From the NCBI GenBank assembly GCA_003427395.1, contig BFEA01000320.1, forward strand, positions 123,384 to 144,863: 21,480 nt of DNA, written 5' to 3'. Under the pieces are notes generated by a model. The model saw only the letters and a program-made list of their open reading frames with translations, did not search any database and was not told the origin of the DNA. Every line of letters starts with the position of its first letter. Position 1 is the first letter of the stretch. A program made the position numbers and the translations under genes. The stretch is from Chara braunii. Lineage: Eukaryota > Streptophyta > Charophyceae > Charales > Characeae. Positions 18,679-21,480 of this stretch are shown here, piece after piece.

Positions 18679-18906
18679 CCAAGCTTCACTTGTTATCCAC
18701 TAACACCCCTCCTAGAACCAGAAATCTCTTTGACAAGGAGAGCCCCCCTTCACTCCATTCCTTCTGCACTTATGAGACACATCTCTCGGAAGTGGAGAGG
18801 GAATGGATTCGAGTGGGACTCTCTTTGTCAAAGAGATTTCTGTTCTGCGATATTGGCTGGATAAAGATTCTAAGAGGGGTGTTAGTGGGTAGCAAGTGAA
18901 GCTGGG
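18679..18906. repeat. Long imperfect palindrome (foldback), about 100-bp arms
   Basis: The left arm (18679-18779) contains CCAAGCTTCACTTG, CCACTAACACCCCT and AGAAATCTCTTTGACAA. The right arm (18782-18906) carries their reverse complements in reverse order (TTGTCAAAGAGATTTCT, AGGGGTGTTAGTGG, CAAGTGAAGC), plus an extra segment of about 20 bp near 18842-18865. The centre near 18780 pairs GAGA with TCTC, with almost no spacer. A transcript would form one long hairpin. It lies about 100 nt beyond the splice acceptor, so inside the presumed SULTR 5'UTR intron or promoter. Foldback MITE, inverted duplication and small-RNA precursor are all possible. Confidence 0.85.
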
Positions 18907-19120
18907 ACAAGGAAGAGGGAAGGGATTGGGAGGTGGCTGCTTGGATTGTGGTTATGGGTAGGAGATGCCCTGCGTTGTAGGGGGCAAAGGTGACAGAGAG
19001 GGGAAGAGTGCGGGGAGAGAGGGGGAGAGAGTGGGAGAGGAGGAGGAGCGGGGTAGGGCCGGGCGGATATCTTGGGGATGAGCGGTGGGTTGGGTGAGAT
19101 CAGTGTATGGGATGAGTATA
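18907..19120. other. G/A-rich stretch, no gene
   Basis: Plus-strand purine-rich low-complexity sequence (GGGAGAGAGGGGG words), similar in bias to the LINE leader but with no repeat unit. No coding frame or RNA gene is seen. Confidence 0.5.
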
Positions 19121-19123
19121 AAG

Positions 19124-19450
19124 TTAGTGGGAAGGAAACAGATTAAGTAGTGGTGTCGGTCTTCTCTTCCACTGTTTTTCTGTCATGTGCCACAGTTTCC
19201 AAATCAGGTTGTTTGCAGAGTCGAGTTCACAAATTTTCTTGCCCAGGACTACCCAGGTGTTCTGAAAGTCAGTTATCACCTCTGTGATGGTTGGTGGGTC
19301 TGTGTGTGGTCTCAAGTCTTGTTTCATTTTTTGCCATAATTCCTGTGTTCTGGTCGTAACCGGATCCAAAATTGCTGCTTTTGTCCTGTAACAGTGCATG
19401 TCTGCCAAACAAGGAACCCAAGCTCGTTTGTGGCAGAGCGTGTTCAGGGC
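19124..19450 (-). pseudogene. Coding-like fragment of an unidentified element
   Basis: The minus frame reads through about 108 codons: HKRAWVPCLADMHCYRTKAA, then QELWQKMKQDLRPHTDPP, FQNTWVVLGKKICELDS and NLIWKLWHMTEKQWKRRP. The frame stops at 19124. Tryptophan-rich, low-redundancy composition suggests real former protein, perhaps the C-terminal part of a retroelement, but no domain can be named. Its upstream part is copied in the adjacent tandem repeat. The 145-bp period is not a multiple of three, so the duplication breaks the frame. Confidence 0.3.
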
Positions 19451-19640
19451 CTACAAGTCCGTTCCCTAAAGAAAAGATGGAAAACAGGTATCTCATGGTC
19501 ATAATCGGATCCAAAATTGCTGCTTTTGTCCTGTAACAGTGCATGTCTGCCAAACAAGGAACCCAAGCTCGTTTGCGGCAGAGCGTGTTCAGGGCCTACA
19601 AGTCCGTTCCCTAAAGAAAAGATGGAAAACAGGTATCTCA
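19351..19640. repeat. 145-bp tandem duplication (2 copies)
   Basis: Copy 1 (19351-19495) and copy 2 (19496-19640) start TGGTC.TAA and contain CGGATCCAAAATTGCTGC and GAAAAGATGGAAAACAGG. The few differences (CGTAACC/CATAATC, TGTGG/TGCGG) are all C/T or G/A transitions, consistent with methylated-cytosine decay. A recent local duplication. Confidence 0.92.
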
Positions 19641-20187
19641 CGTTTCGAAAGTGCCTACAAAGTATGCAGGCTGTAGAGCCTCACAAACTTTTACCGCCAC
19701 TAGTTCGGTAGATGCTACGTTTTATTTTTCCCCGGTTGACACGTAAAAACTTGAAAGATAGCAACCCATTGAAGTAATGTTTATTAAATTTTATTTATTA
19801 TTATTTCTGTTATTCTAAAAGATATCCTGGTGTATGTCCACCATCCACAGATGCCCCTGGGCAGCACGGGGATCACCATTGAGAGGGCTCCAGATTTATT
19901 CACCGGGAGCAGTACGTGCTGAGAACCACAAATCACATGAAATCATCCACCCAAATCTGAAAAAAATCCCCATCGCTTTCCACGTCATCGAAATCAACTC
20001 TCAGACAAATGGGCTGCTTGCTTGTAATATGATATTGTGCGGCCGCGCAGGAATCCAACATCACCACTAGCAGCGATGTAGAATCTGGTCCTATTGTATG
20101 CATAAATACAACTCACATGAAATTGCCTGCAAGTTCGCGTCAACCTCTCAAATGATTCTTAAAAAGGAATGGGGGGCTGATCAGCGA
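19641..20187. other. No recognisable gene
   Basis: AT-rich around 19730-19820 (TTTATTAAATTTTATTTATT), then mixed sequence with only short frames. No RNA gene or repeat is supported here. Confidence 0.45.
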
Positions 20188-20280
20188 CCCCGGAATGAAA
20201 ATAAAGAGGGGTTGGGGATCACTGACCCTGAAGTTGAAATAAAGGGGGGTTGGGGATCACCGGCCCTGAAATGAAAATAC
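20188..20280 (+). repeat. 38-bp minisatellite, about 2.4 copies
   Basis: Units at 20188 and 20226 and a partial third at 20264 share CCCYGAA, TGAAA.TAAA and GGGGTTGGGGATCAC. The G-rich half of each unit (GGGG..GGGG) could contribute to a quadruplex. Confidence 0.85.
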
Positions 20281-20461
20281 AAGCACTGCTGCGCAAACCA
20301 TTTGTGGCACACACCATGGATGGCACATGTCTGACGCACACAGTGGAGCACAAGGGCTCTAAGATACAAACTGAGAGGGGAGGGGGGTTGGTTGTACCCT
20401 TTTCCCGTCTCCCAGAAAATTATTGAAGTCCATTGGAAAGCAAAACAAAGTATTGGGGCCC

Positions 20462-20547
20462 TTTTTTTTTTCTTTTTTTTTTTAAATCGCCCTCTCTAGT
20501 GCTAGCGGTGCTCATAAGAGCAGACACTGCTAGCATCTAGGGAGAGG
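20462..20547 (-). repeat. T10-C-T11 tract next to a 58-nt stem-loop: possible minus-strand retroposon 3' end
   Basis: On the minus strand a hairpin (CCTCTC.CTAG and TGCTAGC arms around a short loop, 20490-20547) is followed within a few bases by an A-rich tail (A11-G-A10). This order, 3' stem-loop then A tail, resembles the end of a SINE or LINE. The plus-strand word CTACTGGT occurs twice just beyond (near 20554 and 20573). No Pol III box or flanking duplication was found. Confidence 0.4.
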
Positions 20548-20840
20548 CTCCATCTACTGGTGGGGAGCAACACCTACTGGTAAACGGGTCCAGCGTCCCA
20601 TATACAGATATGAAATCAGGTCAAGAGTCTTCGAGAGAAACCTGCCAGCATTGATTACTCTGGAATCCAGAGGATTGACTGAGCAGATTTCTAGAAAAAC
20701 GGAAAGAACCTCTTAACTTTGTGTCAGGCGCTGGGTATCTGCTACTACAATCTAGTCCCTCCCTTCTCCCTCTTGATTGCGCGTATATCTAAAGCACACT
20801 AGAAATCCTAGCTTCCCCTTTCATTCTCTCGATGTTTTTC

Positions 20841-21203
20841 TTATTGCTCCCCCCCAAAGCCGAACCATTGCAAACTTACTAAGGCTAGTTCTGAGGGAGG
20901 AAAGGGGTCAGCAAAGAATTCTGGCGATCTGAGAGTTGCCCCTGGTTGAAGTGAGAACCAGTTCCTGAAGGTTAGTTCGAAGTCCTTTTTCAAGGGCTCT
21001 TCCTCTCTTGCCTCCCCTGGCCATATCACTTCCCCCAGACATCCCACATCAGATCCCCCCAGCCAGTCTGAATTGAATTTCTGAATTGCTTGTGTAATGT
21101 CCTTTTTTTGGTGAAAATTGCATAATTTTACCTTAACATACGACCATTGAGCTCTAATTTCAGTTTGAAAAAATTGAACCACAAGTATTGGGGCCCTTCT
21201 CAA
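20841..21203 (-). other. Unrecognised 120-codon open frame
   Basis: The minus frame stays open for 120 codons and reads AQWSYVKVKLCNFHQKKD and later FELTFRNWFSLQPG. The composition is balanced and unlike low-complexity artefacts, but no domain, splice signal or neighbour supports a function. It might be a remnant of a mobile-element protein or chance. Confidence 0.2.
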
Positions 21204-21480
21204 TGCAGCCCATTGGATCCTCTACTGAAACACTTTAGGCACTCTCACAGAAAGAACTTTCAAATGCATACAACCGCAATTGTGGGTGGATACAGGCCTG
21301 AATGGTTACAATGGTCACAAGCTTCGGAGGAGCAGTGTGTGTGCTGTCATGTTGCGTGAGTGTGTCGTCATGAGTGTGTATGTGTGTCTTGTCATATTCG
21401 CTATACACAACTCCACAAAGAAAACCATGACTGTGCCAGACTGTTTCATCAGACTTTCCCCGACTCATCAGGAGGTTGAA
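21204..21480. other. No gene; GT-rich patch
   Basis: GTGTGTG/GAGTGTGT words cluster near 21330-21395. Frames are short and repeat-like. Nothing else is seen to the end of the window. Confidence 0.4.

Noticed and set aside
18745-18768. Resemblance of the palindrome's left arm to a miR395 target site, attractive next to a sulfate transporter
   Set aside because: Only about 14 of 21 positions agree by eye, with mismatches spread throughout; too weak to claim.

Overview
The window looks like nuclear DNA from a streptophyte (a land plant or charophyte green alga). Four things point that way. (1) There is a first coding exon of a plant-type SULTR sulfate transporter. (2) There is a long LINE of plant architecture, with a DUF4283-like/CCHC ORF1 and an ORF2 carrying endonuclease, reverse transcriptase and an RT-associated zinc finger. 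(3) There is a short plant-type telomere motif (CCCTAAA). (4) There is a fragment of mitochondrial small-subunit rRNA of streptophyte type. Introns are long, coding density is low, and the intergenic sequence is full of decayed elements and microsatellites. A charophyte such as Chara would fit, but that is an inference and not shown by the sequence.

Layout: 1-1.7 kb holds no recognisable gene, only a GC hairpin and a poly(A) tail of a retroposed sequence. 1.74-2.9 kb (minus) is a decayed reverse-transcriptase element unrelated to the LINE. 3.5-10.85 kb (minus) is a nearly full-length but broken LINE: ORF1 (10847 to 8020), a 46-nt gap, then ORF2 (7973 to 3548). Its purine/pyrimidine-skewed leader runs to about 12.1 kb. 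12.16-12.64 kb is a CpG-rich block with two E2F-type sites and a G-box. 12.9-17.3 kb is repeat-rich non-coding DNA: a telomere motif, a 74-bp tandem duplication, a diverged 150-bp duplication, (GA)35 and (TTTC)n tracts, a TATA box and a 33-bp minisatellite. 17.44-17.72 kb is the mitochondrial rRNA insertion. 17.88-18.07 kb is a cluster of W-box motifs.

18586 to 18205 (minus) is the one convincing host-gene piece: a spliced 5'UTR segment with a 4-codon uORF, followed by 92 codons of a SULTR protein that end at a phase-0 splice donor. The remaining SULTR exons are not visible, so the gene either has a very long first coding intron running out of the window through the NUMT and LINE, or is a fragment. 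Upstream of this exon lie a long imperfect palindrome (18679-18906), a 145-bp tandem duplication overlapping a coding-like fragment, a 38-bp minisatellite and a poly(T)/hairpin retroposon end. No CRISPR, operon, prokaryotic gene or tRNA gene was seen. Most small open frames in the window are chance frames.
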